A stretch of DNA of 64,000 nucleotides from Planctomycetota bacterium (GCA_016709875.1 JADJLZ010000002.1:1-64000), one strand, 5' to 3'; counted from the stretch's first letter, positions 52,309-62,140 are shown. The notes: generated by a model not told the origin, from the sequence alone. Made by a program: numbers and translations.

Positions 52309-54301
52309 TCAGGCCGTCTTGGCCACGGACGAGGTCTCGTCCGCGATGCGCACCTGGTTGCGTCCGTTGTTCTTGGCTGCGTAGACCGCCTCGTCCGAGG
52401 CCTTGAAGAGCGCCTCGTAGTTGGCGGTGCCCGGCTTGCGCTCGGCCACGCCCAGCGAGACCGTCACGTTGCGCTCGAAGCTGCCGCACTTGATCACGTT
52501 GCGCTCGATCGCGAGGCGGATGCGCTCGGCGCAGATGCGCGCCTGCGCGACGTTCGCGTTCGGGCACACGACGAGGAACTCCTCGCCGCCCAGACGCGCG
52601 ACCTCTTCGCCCTGGCGCACGGAAGCGCGCAGCACGTTGGCGCTCTCCTTGAGCACCACGTCGCCCACATCGTGGCCGTGAACGTCGTTGACCTTCTTGA
52701 AGAAGTCGATGTCCAGCATGATCACCGAAAGCGGCCGATTGGTGCGGCAGGACGCGTCCCACTCCTGCTCGAGGCGCTTCATGATGTAGCGCCGGTTCGG
52801 CAGATCGGTCAGCGCATCGGTCAGCGCCGCCGTGCGCAGCTTGCGCGTCAGCGAGCCGAGCTCCGCGACCTGCTGCATCATCACCTGGCGGTCGGCCTCG
52901 ACCTTGGCCTTGAGCTCGATCACGCGCTGTCCGCCCTTGAGGCGCGCCATCAGGATGCGCGCGTTGAAGGGCTTGGCGACGTAGTCGTCGACGCCCGCGT
53001 CGAAGGCCTCGACCACGCGGTCCTCGTCATCGCGACCCGTGAGCAACAGGAAGTACATGTCCTGGCCGCTCTCGATGCGCCGCAGCGCACGGCACAGGTC
53101 CAGGCCATCGATCTCGGGCATCATCCAGTCGGCGAGCACGACCTGCGGGTTGACCTCGAGCGCGATCTGCAGCGCCTCACGCCCGTCGCGGGCGCAGGTG
53201 ACGCGGTGGCCGGCCTTGCGCAGCGTGCGCTCGATCAGCTTGAGCGACATCGGGTCGTCGTCCACGGCGAGCACGTGCAGTCCGGTCGGCGCGGCGGGCG
53301 CAGCCGGGACGACGCTCGCGCCGGGTGCGGCGCCGGATTCCGCCGGCGCGCTGCTGGTTTCGGGCAGGGTCCCGACGGCCGCGGCGCGCTGGGAGAACTG
53401 CTCGTAGCGCAGCGGCGAGCGCTTGGGCAGCTTCAGGATGCCGTTCCACTCCTGCCACTCGCGCGAGATCGACTCGCACAGCTCGGCGAAGGCCGGTTCC
53501 TCCAGGCCGAGGTAGTCGCGCACCAGCGCGAGCCGCACCGCGTGCTGGCTCCAGACGTCGGCGGCCGAGTTCTCGTCGGCGAAGAGCAGTTCGGCGACGG
53601 CCTGCGCGGACCACAACACGCCGGTCGTGGCGGCCGAGCGGCGGTCCTCTTCCTGCTGCTTGGGGTTGAAGGTCTCGTAGGAGAGCAGTGCTTCCGCCTG
53701 CGACTGCGGAATGCCCCAGTCCTCGAGCATGTACGCGCCGACCTCGCAGTGGTCGATGTCGAAGGCCTCGCGCTCGTAGCGCCCGCTGGCGGCGACACTC
53801 GCACCCGGGTGGGCCGCGAGGATGCCCGAATACTCGCGCGGATAGACGCTGGCGAGCGCCAGCGTGCCGATCTCGGAGAGCAGGCCGAGCACGTAGGCCT
53901 CGGAAGGCGAACCGATGCCGCGCAGGCGGCTGATCGACTGCGCCGCGACGCCGCGTGCGAGCGACATCGACCAGTAGCGCTCGTATTCGAACTTCTCGCA
54001 GCCGCCGCTGCGGTTGGCTGAGATCAGCGAGAGGCCGAGCGCCACGTTGCGCACGGAGCGCACGCCCAGGCGCATCGTCGCCTCGGAGACGGTGGTGATC
54101 GCCTGCCCCTGCCCCGGCCTGCGCCGAATTGGCGATCTTGAGCAGGCGCCCCGTCAGGGCGGAGTCCGCCATGATCGCGTTCGCGATGTCATCGGCGGAG
54201 AAGTCCTCGCCGCGCGTGATCTCGAGCACGCGCATCCCGACGCCGGGCGGCGAGGGCAGGCGGTTCGTGAGCTTCAGTTCTTCGAAGGTCTGGCGGATCA
54301 T
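52309..54301 (-). CDS. HDOD-REC-GGDEF diguanylate cyclase, copy 2; frameshift in the HDOD domain
   Basis: From the ATG at 54301 the protein reads FEELKLTNRLPSPPGVGMRVL up to LLKIANSAQAG, clearly parallel to copy 1. It then loses frame in the C-rich stretch 54102-54115; one base fewer restores AITTVSEATMRLGVRSVRNVALG. The receiver has its Asp in VVLADWMMPEIDG, and the cyclase has RLGGEEFLV. The I-site position reads RQGE rather than RxxD, so product inhibition may be weaker than in copy 1. As sequenced, translation from 54301 would end after a false tail. The full product would be about 660 residues. Confidence 0.82.
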
Positions 54302-54358
54302 GGGAGTGGTGTGCTTTGGGATGCCGGTTGAGCGGAAGGCGTCCTGGAGCGCGCGGTG

Positions 54359-54748
54359 TCAGTCGCGCAGGCCGCGCAGGGCGCTTTCCACGCGCGCGTA
54401 GTATTCGGCGGAACGCTGGTAGAGGTCGGTGCACACCTTTCCGTCCTGGCTGCGTGCGGAGCTCTCGAGCTCTTTGCACAGAGCGGACAGCCCGAGGGCC
54501 CCGATGTTCGCGCTGGCGGACTTGAGCGTGTGCGCCGCGCGTTCGAGCAGCTTCCAGTCGCCCGAGCAAAGCGAGCCCTCGATGTCGCGCATGCGCTGCG
54601 GGGCGTCGCTGAGATAGAGATCGATCAGTTCGTCGAGCAGGCCCGGCTCCTCGTCGCCGCCGAGCTCGCGCAGGCCGTGGATCACGGAGCGATCGATGAC
54701 TTCCTGGGTGGTGTCTTGGGACGAGCCTGAAGAGTCGGAAACTGCCAT
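54359..54748 (-). CDS. HPt phosphotransfer protein
   Basis: The 129-residue cytosolic protein is a single HPt four-helix bundle with the phospho-accepting His in ERAAHTLKSASANIGA. LLDELIDLYLSDAPQRMRDIEGSL is the preceding helix pair. It opens the leftward signalling operon, 57 bp before the second HDOD-GGDEF gene. It can be expected to carry phosphate from the hybrid kinase to one or both receiver-GGDEF proteins. Confidence 0.82.
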   Translation of the reverse strand: MAVSDSSGSSQDTTQEVIDRSVIHGLRELGGDEEPGLLDELIDLYLSDAPQRMRDIEGSLCSGDWKLLERAAHTLKSASANIGALGLSALCKELESSARSQDGKVCTDLYQRSAEYYARVESALRGLRD

Positions 54749-54959
54749 GGACTGCTCCGGTGTGAAGGGGAACTCCCACGTCCGCCGCGGGCGCGACGGT
54801 CGCAGGATTCGATCGGAGCTTCATCGGAGTCCCGAGGCGGTGAACTTGCGCCAAGGGGCAAAACCCGGCCTGCTCGGGGCCGGAAACTATTTCCAGGCCC
54901 GCGAGCGCCGTGCAAGACCGGGCCGGCGGCAGTCCGAGCCGCCGCGCGGTACGCGAGCG

Positions 54960-57044
54960 TCAACCCTTGCGCTTGCCTTCGATCTCGTCCGCCATCGCCT
55001 GGCAGTCGTAGATCTTGCGCAGCGCCTCGAGGATCGCGCGCGTGTCGACCGACACGGCGCGCGCGACCTCGTCCTCATACGCGATGTCGAGCACGAGGCT
55101 CTGGATGTTGCCGTCGAAGATCAGGCCGACGACCTCGCCCGCCTTGTTGATCGTCGGCGAGCCGGAGTTGCCGCCGATGATGTCGCAGGTCGAGACGAAG
55201 TTGAACGGCGTGTTGGGGTTGAGCATGTCGCGCGCGCCGGCCCAACGCGGCGGGAGCTCGAAGGGGTACTGGTTGTGCCGCTCTTCGCTGCGCTGGTAGA
55301 GCCCGGCGAAATTCGTGAACGGCGGGATCTGCTGGCCGTCCTGCTGGTAGCCCTTGATCGTCCCGTAGGACAAGCGCAGCGTGAAGGTCGCGTCGGGGTA
55401 GAGCGAGTTGCCGTAGATCGCGAATTGCGCCTGCGCGATCTTGGCGTAGCCCGCACGCTCCTTGCTGTCGACCTCGTCCTCGAAGCGCTTGCGCTGGGCA
55501 CGGTTCTCGGCGTCGAAGGCCTTCGCGAGCGCGATCAGCGGATCCTTGGAGGCGTCGATCGCGGCCTGCTTGCCGTCGTAGAGCCGCTTGCGCTCGGCCA
55601 CGTCGCCGAGCTTCGTGCCGTGGATCAACTGCTCCGCGCGCAGGCGCGGCGGCAGTCCACCGAGCGCTTGCACTACCGCAGGATCGTCTGCGCCGAGCAT
55701 CTCGGTCATCAACTGCAAGCCGCTCGCGAGACGGTCGATCTCGAGCTCGGGGTAGACCGGCGCAGGCGAGAAGAGCTGCTGCAGCAGGGAGTCGCGGCGC
55801 GCGTTGGTGTACTCGCGCAGGCGCTGCGAATTCTCCTTCGGGTCTTCCGCGGCGATGCGCAGGAGCCCGCGCGCGGTGCCGTAGAGCCCGCCCAGGCTGC
55901 CATTGCCGACACCCGGCGCGTTCATGCGCTCGAAGAAGGTCGCATAGGTCTTCTCCGCGGCGGCGATCTCGTCCCAGGCATCGCCCCACTGCGCCTTGTA
56001 CTCGGGGCTCGCGGCGACGGCGTCGCGCAGCTTGCGCTCGGCCTCCTGCTTCTTCGCGAACATGCGCTCGTCCTGCAGTCCCTCGAGGATTCCCGTGCGC
56101 GCCTTGCGCGAGTTCTGCACGCCGAAATACTCGCCCTCGGCTATGCGCGCGTTCTCCGGGCTGCGGCCGCGGAAGGTCGCGAGCTGCACTTCGCGGCGCC
56201 ACTGGTTGCGCATCTGCAGCGGGTAGGCGACATCGCGCAGGAACTTGAGGTGCTCGACGGTGAACAGGCGCTCGGTGCGGCCGGGATGGCCGGAGACGAA
56301 GACCAGTTCGTTGTCGGTCGTGCCGTTCTTGCTCCAGGCGAGGAAGTGCTCAGCCTGCAGCGGCTTGCCGTTCTCGTAGATGCGGAAGAAGCACATGTCG
56401 AGGTCGAAGCGCGGGTACTCGAAGTTGTCCGGGTCGCCACCGAAGAAGGCGATGCCCTTCTCGGGCGCCATCACCAGACGCACATCCTGGTAGGCCTTGT
56501 AGCAGTAGAGCGAGTAGCGCCCGCCCTGGTAGAGCGTCACCACGTCGCTGCGCAGACCGGTCTTGTCCTTCGACTCGGACTCGATCGTGCTCATGATCTC
56601 GCGCCGCGCCTTGCCGGCCGCCGCGTCGTCCATGCCCGGCTGCACGGCGCCGTTGACGCGCGCGGTCACGTCCTCGATCGACCAGAGAATGTTGACCTCG
56701 AGGTCGGGGCAGGGCACTTCATCGGCCCGCGTCTTGGCGTAGAAGCCCTTCTCGATCAGGTTGTTGCCGGGCGTGCTCATCTTCTCGAGCATCCCGCTGC
56801 CGACGTGGTGGTTGGTCATCACCAGGCCGTTGGCCGAAACGAGCGAGCCCGAGCCGCCGGAGTTGAAACGCACGGAGGACTTCTGCACGTGCTCGAGCCA
56901 GGCATCGCTGATCGCGAAGCCGTACTTCTTCTGGATCTGCGCGGTGGGCACGAGATCGAAGGGCCACATCCCCTCGTCGGCGCGTGCGGAGAAACCTAGG
57001 GCGAGGAGGACGGGGAGGGCGAGGAGGAGGCGCAACTGGCTCAT
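54960..57044 (-). CDS. S46 family peptidase (DPP7/DPP11-like)
   Basis: The 694-residue protein has a signal peptide (LLLALPVLLALGFSARA). The trypsin-like halves are split by a helical insertion, as in S46 dipeptidyl peptidases. VMTNHHVGSG carries the catalytic His, FFGGDPDNFEYPR carries the Asp region and IGGNSGSPTINKAGEVVGLIFDGN carries the Ser. The oxyanion and N-terminal clamp residues appear intact. The C-terminal AYEDEVARAVSVDTRAILEAL is also S46-typical. These enzymes remove dipeptides from peptide N-termini in the periplasm. The ATG at 57044 gives the only plausible signal peptide. Confidence 0.87.
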   Translation of the reverse strand: MSQLRLLLALPVLLALGFSARADEGMWPFDLVPTAQIQKKYGFAISDAWLEHVQKSSVRFNSGGSGSLVSANGLVMTNHHVGSGMLEKMSTPGNNLIEKGFYAKTRADEVPCPDLEVNILWSIEDVTARVNGAVQPGMDDAAAGKARREIMSTIESESKDKTGLRSDVVTLYQGGRYSLYCYKAYQDVRLVMAPEKGIAFFGGDPDNFEYPRFDLDMCFFRIYENGKPLQAEHFLAWSKNGTTDNELVFVSGHPGRTERLFTVEHLKFLRDVAYPLQMRNQWRREVQLATFRGRSPENARIAEGEYFGVQNSRKARTGILEGLQDERMFAKKQEAERKLRDAVAASPEYKAQWGDAWDEIAAAEKTYATFFERMNAPGVGNGSLGGLYGTARGLLRIAAEDPKENSQRLREYTNARRDSLLQQLFSPAPVYPELEIDRLASGLQLMTEMLGADDPAVVQALGGLPPRLRAEQLIHGTKLGDVAERKRLYDGKQAAIDASKDPLIALAKAFDAENRAQRKRFEDEVDSKERAGYAKIAQAQFAIYGNSLYPDATFTLRLSYGTIKGYQQDGQQIPPFTNFAGLYQRSEERHNQYPFELPPRWAGARDMLNPNTPFNFVSTCDIIGGNSGSPTINKAGEVVGLIFDGNIQSLVLDIAYEDEVARAVSVDTRAILEALRKIYDCQAMADEIEGKRKG

Positions 57045-57129
57045 GGGGGCTCCGGAGGGTTCAGGTCGAGCGCAGAGTCTAGCGCCCAGGCTGCGCCGCG
57101 CGCGCGTGCTCACCCAACCCGAACTTGGT

Positions 57130-57600
57130 ATGACGGGAGCCGCCGTGAAGTACGCAATCCTCCTCCTCGTCCTGTGTGCATGCCGCTCGGCCGCGGTCTC
57201 AACTGCGCCGAATTCCGGCTTCGAGATCCTCGTGCAGGGCTACCAGTCGGGCGAGCACTCGCCGGGCTACCAACTGATCACCAATGCCGAGGACTGGCAC
57301 ACGTTCTGGAAGCGCCACTCGGCCTGGCGCATTCCGCCGGCGCCCGAGCCCGCGGTCGACTTCGCCGAGAAGAGCGTGATCGTCGTGCGCGCGGGCGACC
57401 AGCCCAGCGCCGGATGGGTGCTCGCAACGAACTCGGTCTGGCGCGAAGCGGACGTGCTGCACGTGGATGCGGTCCTCGACGTGCCGCCCAGCGACGCCGT
57501 CGTGCCGCAGGTCGTGACGCAGCCCTACCAGATCCTGCTCGTCCCGCGCACGAGCGGGCCGCTGCTGGTGAAGGTCGATCAGCGCCGCATCAACCGGTAG
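57130..57600 (+). CDS. PrcB-like lipoprotein
   Basis: The 156-residue protein has a lipobox (LLLVLCACRS) and a domain resembling PrcB C-terminal proteins: WHTFWKRHS, PAPEPAVDFAEKSVIVVRAGDQPSAGWVL and VTQPYQILLVPRT. In Treponema, PrcB belongs to the dentilisin complex and binds the subtilisin-like protease PrtP. Here the gene is convergent with a subtilase lipoprotein gene and overlaps its 3' end by 22 bp. It diverges from the S46 peptidase gene, 85 bp away. An interaction with either protease is plausible. Confidence 0.7.
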   Translation: MTGAAVKYAILLLVLCACRSAAVSTAPNSGFEILVQGYQSGEHSPGYQLITNAEDWHTFWKRHSAWRIPPAPEPAVDFAEKSVIVVRAGDQPSAGWVLATNSVWREADVLHVDAVLDVPPSDAVVPQVVTQPYQILLVPRTSGPLLVKVDQRRINR

Positions 57601-60041
57601 CCCGCGCTGCTGCCGGCCGTCAGCGCGCTGAAGTCCGCCACGGTGAAGTCGACCCCATTGAGCGTCTCGTGCTCGCCGAGCGAGATCACGACCGGCTGGT
57701 CGATCGTCGGGTAGAGACCGCCGTAGATGTCGCCCGGCCCGAGCACGAAGTTGTCGTTGTTGTCGTCGGAGCCGCACACGAGCAGGTAGTCCCCCGCCGG
57801 CAGGTCAGGCATCGAGAAGTCCAGGCCCGTCGTCGGGTTGACGATCACCTGCGCGACCGTGTCGAAGGTGTCGGCGGTGATCAGCAGCACGTAGAGGTCC
57901 ACGTCGACCGGCAGCGTCGCGGTGTCCACGCTCATCGAGACGTCGATCACCGACACCCCGCCGTTCGAGGAGACCGTCACCGTGCCGGTGTAGTTCCCGT
58001 CGGCGAGCCCGGTGCGGTCGACGTCCACGCTGATCGAGGAGGTGTCGCTCGAGCTCGAACCCGAGGCGATCGCCGCCGCGCTCAGCCAGTTGCCGCCGCT
58101 GGTCGTGTTCACCACGACCGAGGTCACGTCGAGCAGGCCCGCGCCGAGGTTCGAGACCTGCGAGGAGAGCGAGGTCGTTTCGCTGCCAAAGACCAGCGCC
58201 AGCGGCGTCACCGCGAGCACCGGCACGCCACTGCTCATTCCGTCGGCGGCGCTGACCGCCCCGTAGGCGTCGACGAGCCCCCAGCCGTACAAGTTGTCGC
58301 GTCCGGGCGCACCGAGGTCGATCGCCGTGCTCGTCATCAGCGATTCGATCTGCGCCGGAGTCAGCAGCGGATCGACCGCGAGCATCAGCGCCGCGACACC
58401 CGCCGCGTGAGGGCAGGCCATCGAAGTGCCCTGGTAGAAGGCGTAGATCGGCGTGAAGGGCGGCGTCGTGCCGTCCATCAGCGTCGAGAGGATGCCGTCG
58501 GCGTAGCCGTCGTGGTCGAGGTCCACCGAGGTGTCGCCGCCCGGCGCGCACACATCGACCGTCGAACCGAAGTTCGAGTACGGCGCGCGCTGCGCATTCG
58601 CATCCACCGCCGCGACCGAGATCACGCCCGTGTACGCCGCCGGGTAGCTCGGCGCCGAGCTGTTCTCGTTGCCCGAAGCGGCGAAGATCACGACACCCGC
58701 GTTGCGCGCCTGCGTCACGGCCGTCTGCACCGTGCTCGAGGAGCCCGGCCCGCCCAGGCTCATGTTGATCACGTTCGCGCGCACCGCGGGCAGCGTGCCC
58801 GAGCTGTTCGCGATGCGGCCCGCGTACTTGATCGCGTTGACGATGTCGAAGCTCGTGCCGCCCTGCTTGCCGAGTACGCGCAGGCTCATCAGCCCGGTCG
58901 CCCAGGTGACGCCCGCGACGCCCGAGCCGTTGTTCGACGACGCGCCGATCGTGCCCGAGACGTGCGTGCCGTGGAAGGAGTTCGGCTGCAGCCCGCTGCC
59001 GTCGCCCTCGTCGAAGGGATCGGAGTCGAGGCCATCGCCGTCGCCCGCGTTCGCCGCGTCGGAGATGAAGTCGTAGCCGGGGATCTGCCGCGCGACGAGG
59101 TCGGGGTGCGGCGTCTCGCCCGTGTCGATCACGGCGACGATCACCGAGCTCGAGCCCGTCGTGACGCCCCACGCCTCCGGCAGGCGCATCAGCGGCATGT
59201 CCCACTGGTAGGTGTAGTAGGTGTCGTTGGGCGTGACGCCCGACGCGCGCCAGACGACGTTCGCCTCGGCGTACTCGACGCGCGCGTCCTCCGCGAGCGA
59301 GCGCACGCGTTGTAGCACCGAGAGGTGCGCCGCGCGTTTTTCGATGCCCTTGGGCGAATCGAAGTCGACCAGTGTCGGCCCGTCCGGCATGCGCAACCGC
59401 ACGCGCAGCCCGCGCTCGGCGAGCAGCGCATCGAGCGATGCTCCGGTCTTGGGCGCGACGACGAGCTCCCCGGCGCGGCACTCGATGCGCGGCTCTTCGT
59501 AGGCGCCAAAGAGCGCGTGCGCCGCCGCCGGATCGAGCGCGTTTGCGCCGCGGATGCCGCGACCGGCCGCGGGACCGGCCGCCGCGGAGAATTCGAGCGC
59601 CAGCGTGCCGCTGCCGCGCAGCACGACATCGAAGGAACCCTGCACGTCGAATTCGAGCTGCGTGTGGTGCTGCGCCGCGGGCGCGAGGGCGCCGTAGCGC
59701 AAGGCGACCGGATCGTAGGCAGCGAGAGCGAGCTCTCCCTGCCCGCGCGCGCGCACGCGCACGTGCAGCGCTTCGCGCGCGACGAAATCGAGCGCGTGCA
59801 GAGTCTCGTCGTCCTGCGTCGTGAAGTGGAGCCTCGTCCCCGCGCTCACGGGGCCGTGCACCGCCGCCGCGTCGAGCGAGCCCGTCCCCCCCTGCAAGGG
59901 CGCGGTCGTGCCCGCAGGCTGGAAGTCGATCGTGCCCGCGATCGAGGCCGGGCCGGACCCGCTGCCTCCACCGCCGCAGGCGCTGGCGAGGACGAGAGCG
60001 GAGGCTGTGACGAGGATGCGGAAGGTGTTCGAGGCGCTCAT
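57579..60041 (-). CDS. Subtilisin-like (S8) serine protease lipoprotein
   Basis: The 820-residue protein has a lipobox (LASAC, Cys22) and a Gly/Ser spacer. An N-terminal beta domain and a propeptide-like stretch (about 170-250) precede the S8 catalytic core. The triad is Asp in VIVAVIDTGETPHPD, His in FHGTHVSGTIGA and Ser in GTSMACPHAAGVAALML, with SLGGPGSSSTVQ in place of the usual oxyanion segment. The last 250 residues hold Ig-like domains with VFGSETTSLSSQVSNLGAGLL and GNYTGTVTVSSNGG. A cell-surface or periplasmic protease is expected. The start at 60041 was chosen because the longer frame lacks a signal peptide. Confidence 0.88.
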   Translation of the reverse strand: MSASNTFRILVTASALVLASACGGGGSGSGPASIAGTIDFQPAGTTAPLQGGTGSLDAAAVHGPVSAGTRLHFTTQDDETLHALDFVAREALHVRVRARGQGELALAAYDPVALRYGALAPAAQHHTQLEFDVQGSFDVVLRGSGTLALEFSAAAGPAAGRGIRGANALDPAAAHALFGAYEEPRIECRAGELVVAPKTGASLDALLAERGLRVRLRMPDGPTLVDFDSPKGIEKRAAHLSVLQRVRSLAEDARVEYAEANVVWRASGVTPNDTYYTYQWDMPLMRLPEAWGVTTGSSSVIVAVIDTGETPHPDLVARQIPGYDFISDAANAGDGDGLDSDPFDEGDGSGLQPNSFHGTHVSGTIGASSNNGSGVAGVTWATGLMSLRVLGKQGGTSFDIVNAIKYAGRIANSSGTLPAVRANVINMSLGGPGSSSTVQTAVTQARNAGVVIFAASGNENSSAPSYPAAYTGVISVAAVDANAQRAPYSNFGSTVDVCAPGGDTSVDLDHDGYADGILSTLMDGTTPPFTPIYAFYQGTSMACPHAAGVAALMLAVDPLLTPAQIESLMTSTAIDLGAPGRDNLYGWGLVDAYGAVSAADGMSSGVPVLAVTPLALVFGSETTSLSSQVSNLGAGLLDVTSVVVNTTSGGNWLSAAAIASGSSSSDTSSISVDVDRTGLADGNYTGTVTVSSNGGVSVIDVSMSVDTATLPVDVDLYVLLITADTFDTVAQVIVNPTTGLDFSMPDLPAGDYLLVCGSDDNNDNFVLGPGDIYGGLYPTIDQPVVISLGEHETLNGVDFTVADFSALTAGSSAGYRLMRR

Positions 60042-60087
60042 GGCCCACGGATTCTCTCTCGCGCGCGTCGCGCGGGCAATCACAGCC

Positions 60088-60723
60088 TCACGCGGGAGTC
60101 AGGTATCCGAACACCTCGCGTATGCGCGCTTCGAGGTGCTGCTCGACCGCCGCGAGTCCTGCGGGAACGTCTGCGAACTCGTCGAGGTTCGCCATCAGGG
60201 CCGGGTCGAGGCCGCAGGGCTTGAAACGGCGGAAATCGGAGAGGTCGGCGTGCACGTTGAGCGCGAAGCCGTGCCAGGTGACCCAGCGGCGCACGGCAAC
60301 GCCGATCGAGCACAGCTTGCGCCCCTGGACCCACACGCCCGTCTTGCCTTCGACGCGCCCGCCGACGACGCCGAAATCGCCCAGCGCGCGGATCACGACC
60401 TCCTCCAGATCGCGCAGGTACGCGTGCAGATCGCGCTGGCCCTCGGGCAAGAGGCGGATCGGATAGCCGACGATCTGTCCCGGGCCGTGCCAGGTCGCCT
60501 CGCCGCCGCGCTCGATCTCGACCACGCGCAGGCCGCTGCCGGCCGCATCGCCCGGCGGCGAGCCGCGGCCGAGCGTCACGACCGGTTCGTGCTCGGTGAA
60601 GAGCAGCGTGTCGCTCACGTGGCCGTCGACGCGCGCGCCGACGAGCGCTTCCTGCAGCGCGTGCGCGTCCTCGTAGCGCGTGCGGCCGAGCCGCCGGACC
60701 TCGAGCAGTGGCGCAAGTCCCAC
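60088..60723 (-). CDS. lipB: Octanoyltransferase LipB
   Basis: LipB moves octanoate from acyl carrier protein to lipoyl domains of 2-oxoacid dehydrogenases. The 211-residue protein has the family box ERGGEATWHGPGQIVGYP, KTGVWVQGRKLCSIGV with the catalytic Lys136, and FKPCG with the acyl-accepting Cys170. The start is GTG at 60723. It lies 10 bp downstream of lpd, in keeping with a role in lipoylating the complex encoded next door. LipA is not in the window. Confidence 0.92.
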   Translation of the reverse strand: MGLAPLLEVRRLGRTRYEDAHALQEALVGARVDGHVSDTLLFTEHEPVVTLGRGSPPGDAAGSGLRVVEIERGGEATWHGPGQIVGYPIRLLPEGQRDLHAYLRDLEEVVIRALGDFGVVGGRVEGKTGVWVQGRKLCSIGVAVRRWVTWHGFALNVHADLSDFRRFKPCGLDPALMANLDEFADVPAGLAAVEQHLEARIREVFGYLTPA

Positions 60724-60733
60724 GCGGACCGTC

Positions 60734-62140
60734 CTACTTCTTCTGGAAGATGTGCACCGCCATGCCGTGCACCGACTCGGCGGCTTCCATCAGCGCCTCG
60801 GGCAGCGTCGGATGCGCGTGGATCGTGCGCGCGATGTCCTCGGAGGTGGCGCCCATCTCGATCGCGAGCGCGGCCTCGGCCACGAGTTCGGTCACTTCGG
60901 GCCCGACCATGTGCACGCCGAGCACGAGATCGCTCTTGGCGTCGGCGATGATCTTGATGAAGCCCTCGGACTCCATCAGCGAGAGCGCGCGGCCGTTGGC
61001 GGCGAAGGGGAAGCTGCCGATCTTGATCTCGAGCTTCTGCTCCTTGCACTGCTCCTCGGTCAGGCCGACCGAGGCCATCTCGGGCGCGGTGAAGATCACG
61101 GCGGGCACGCAGCGCACGTCGTACTCCTCCTTCTGTCCCGCAATCACCGCAGCGGCGACGAGGCCCTCCTTCGAGCCCTTGTGCGCCAGCATCGGCTGGC
61201 CGGCGATGTCGCCGGCGGCGTAGATGTTCGGCACCTTGGTGCGCATCTGCTTGTCGACGGCGAGGAAACCCTTCGCGTCCACGGCGAGGCCGACCTTCTC
61301 GAGCGCCAGGCCGGCGCTGTAGGGCCGGCGGCCGACGGTCGAGAGGATCTGGTCGCATTCGATGGTCTTCTCGCCGGTCTTGGTCTTGACCTTGACCGTG
61401 CTCTTCTTCTTGTCGTGCGTGAAGCCCTGCGCGAAGGTCTCCGTCAGGAGCTCGATGCCCTGCTTCTTCATCGAGCGCTCGATGATCTTGACGCAGTCGC
61501 GCTCCTGGCCCGGCAGTGCGCCCGCGGTCGCCTCGAGCACGGTCACCTTCGAGCCCAGACGCCGGTACATCATGCCCAGCTCGAGGCCGATGTAGCCGCC
61601 GCCGATCACGACCAGGTGCTCGGGGATGCGCTTGGGCACGAGTGCGCCGGTCGAGGACCAGACCTTGTCCTCGTCGAACTTGAAGCCGGGGATCTCGATC
61701 GGCGTCGAGCCGGTGGCGATCACGGCGTCGTCGAAGGTGAGCGTCTTGGTCGCGCCGTCGTTCTGCTTGACCGAGATCGTCTTCTTGTCGACGAAGGAGG
61801 CCGAGCCCATCACGACCTCGACCTTGTGGCTCTTGAGCAGGATCCCGACCCCGCCGGTGAGCTTGGCAACGACGCTCTGCTTCCACTCGACGAGCTTCGC
61901 GAGGTCGAGCTTCACGTCCGAGGCCGTGATCCCCATCGCGCTCGCCGCGCCGATGCGGTGCAGCAGCGAACCGGCCGCGATCATCGCCTTCGAGGGGATG
62001 CAGCCCACGTTGAGGCAGCAGCCACCGAGAAACTCCTTCTCCACCACCGTCACCTGCTGCCCGAGCTGGGCGAGGCGGATGGCACAGACGTAGCCGGCGG
62101 GACCGGCACCGATGACGACGACCTTGCGGGGGGTGCTCAT
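60734..62140 (-). CDS. lpd: Dihydrolipoyl dehydrogenase
   Basis: The E3 flavoprotein reoxidises dihydrolipoyl groups with NAD. The 468-residue protein has GAGPAGYVCAIRLAQLG (FAD), the redox cysteines Cys42 and Cys47 in CCLNVGCIPSK, GGGYIGLELGMMYRRLG (NAD), YAAGDIAG, and the C-terminal HAHPTLPEAL with the catalytic His-Glu dyad. An extra Cys41 precedes the first redox cysteine. The ATG at 62140 is followed by a typical N-terminus. It is in a row with lipB and is separated from the E1-alpha gene only by one gene on the opposite strand. Confidence 0.93.
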   Translation of the reverse strand: MSTPRKVVVIGAGPAGYVCAIRLAQLGQQVTVVEKEFLGGCCLNVGCIPSKAMIAAGSLLHRIGAASAMGITASDVKLDLAKLVEWKQSVVAKLTGGVGILLKSHKVEVVMGSASFVDKKTISVKQNDGATKTLTFDDAVIATGSTPIEIPGFKFDEDKVWSSTGALVPKRIPEHLVVIGGGYIGLELGMMYRRLGSKVTVLEATAGALPGQERDCVKIIERSMKKQGIELLTETFAQGFTHDKKKSTVKVKTKTGEKTIECDQILSTVGRRPYSAGLALEKVGLAVDAKGFLAVDKQMRTKVPNIYAAGDIAGQPMLAHKGSKEGLVAAAVIAGQKEEYDVRCVPAVIFTAPEMASVGLTEEQCKEQKLEIKIGSFPFAANGRALSLMESEGFIKIIADAKSDLVLGVHMVGPEVTELVAEAALAIEMGATSEDIARTIHAHPTLPEALMEAAESVHGMAVHIFQKK

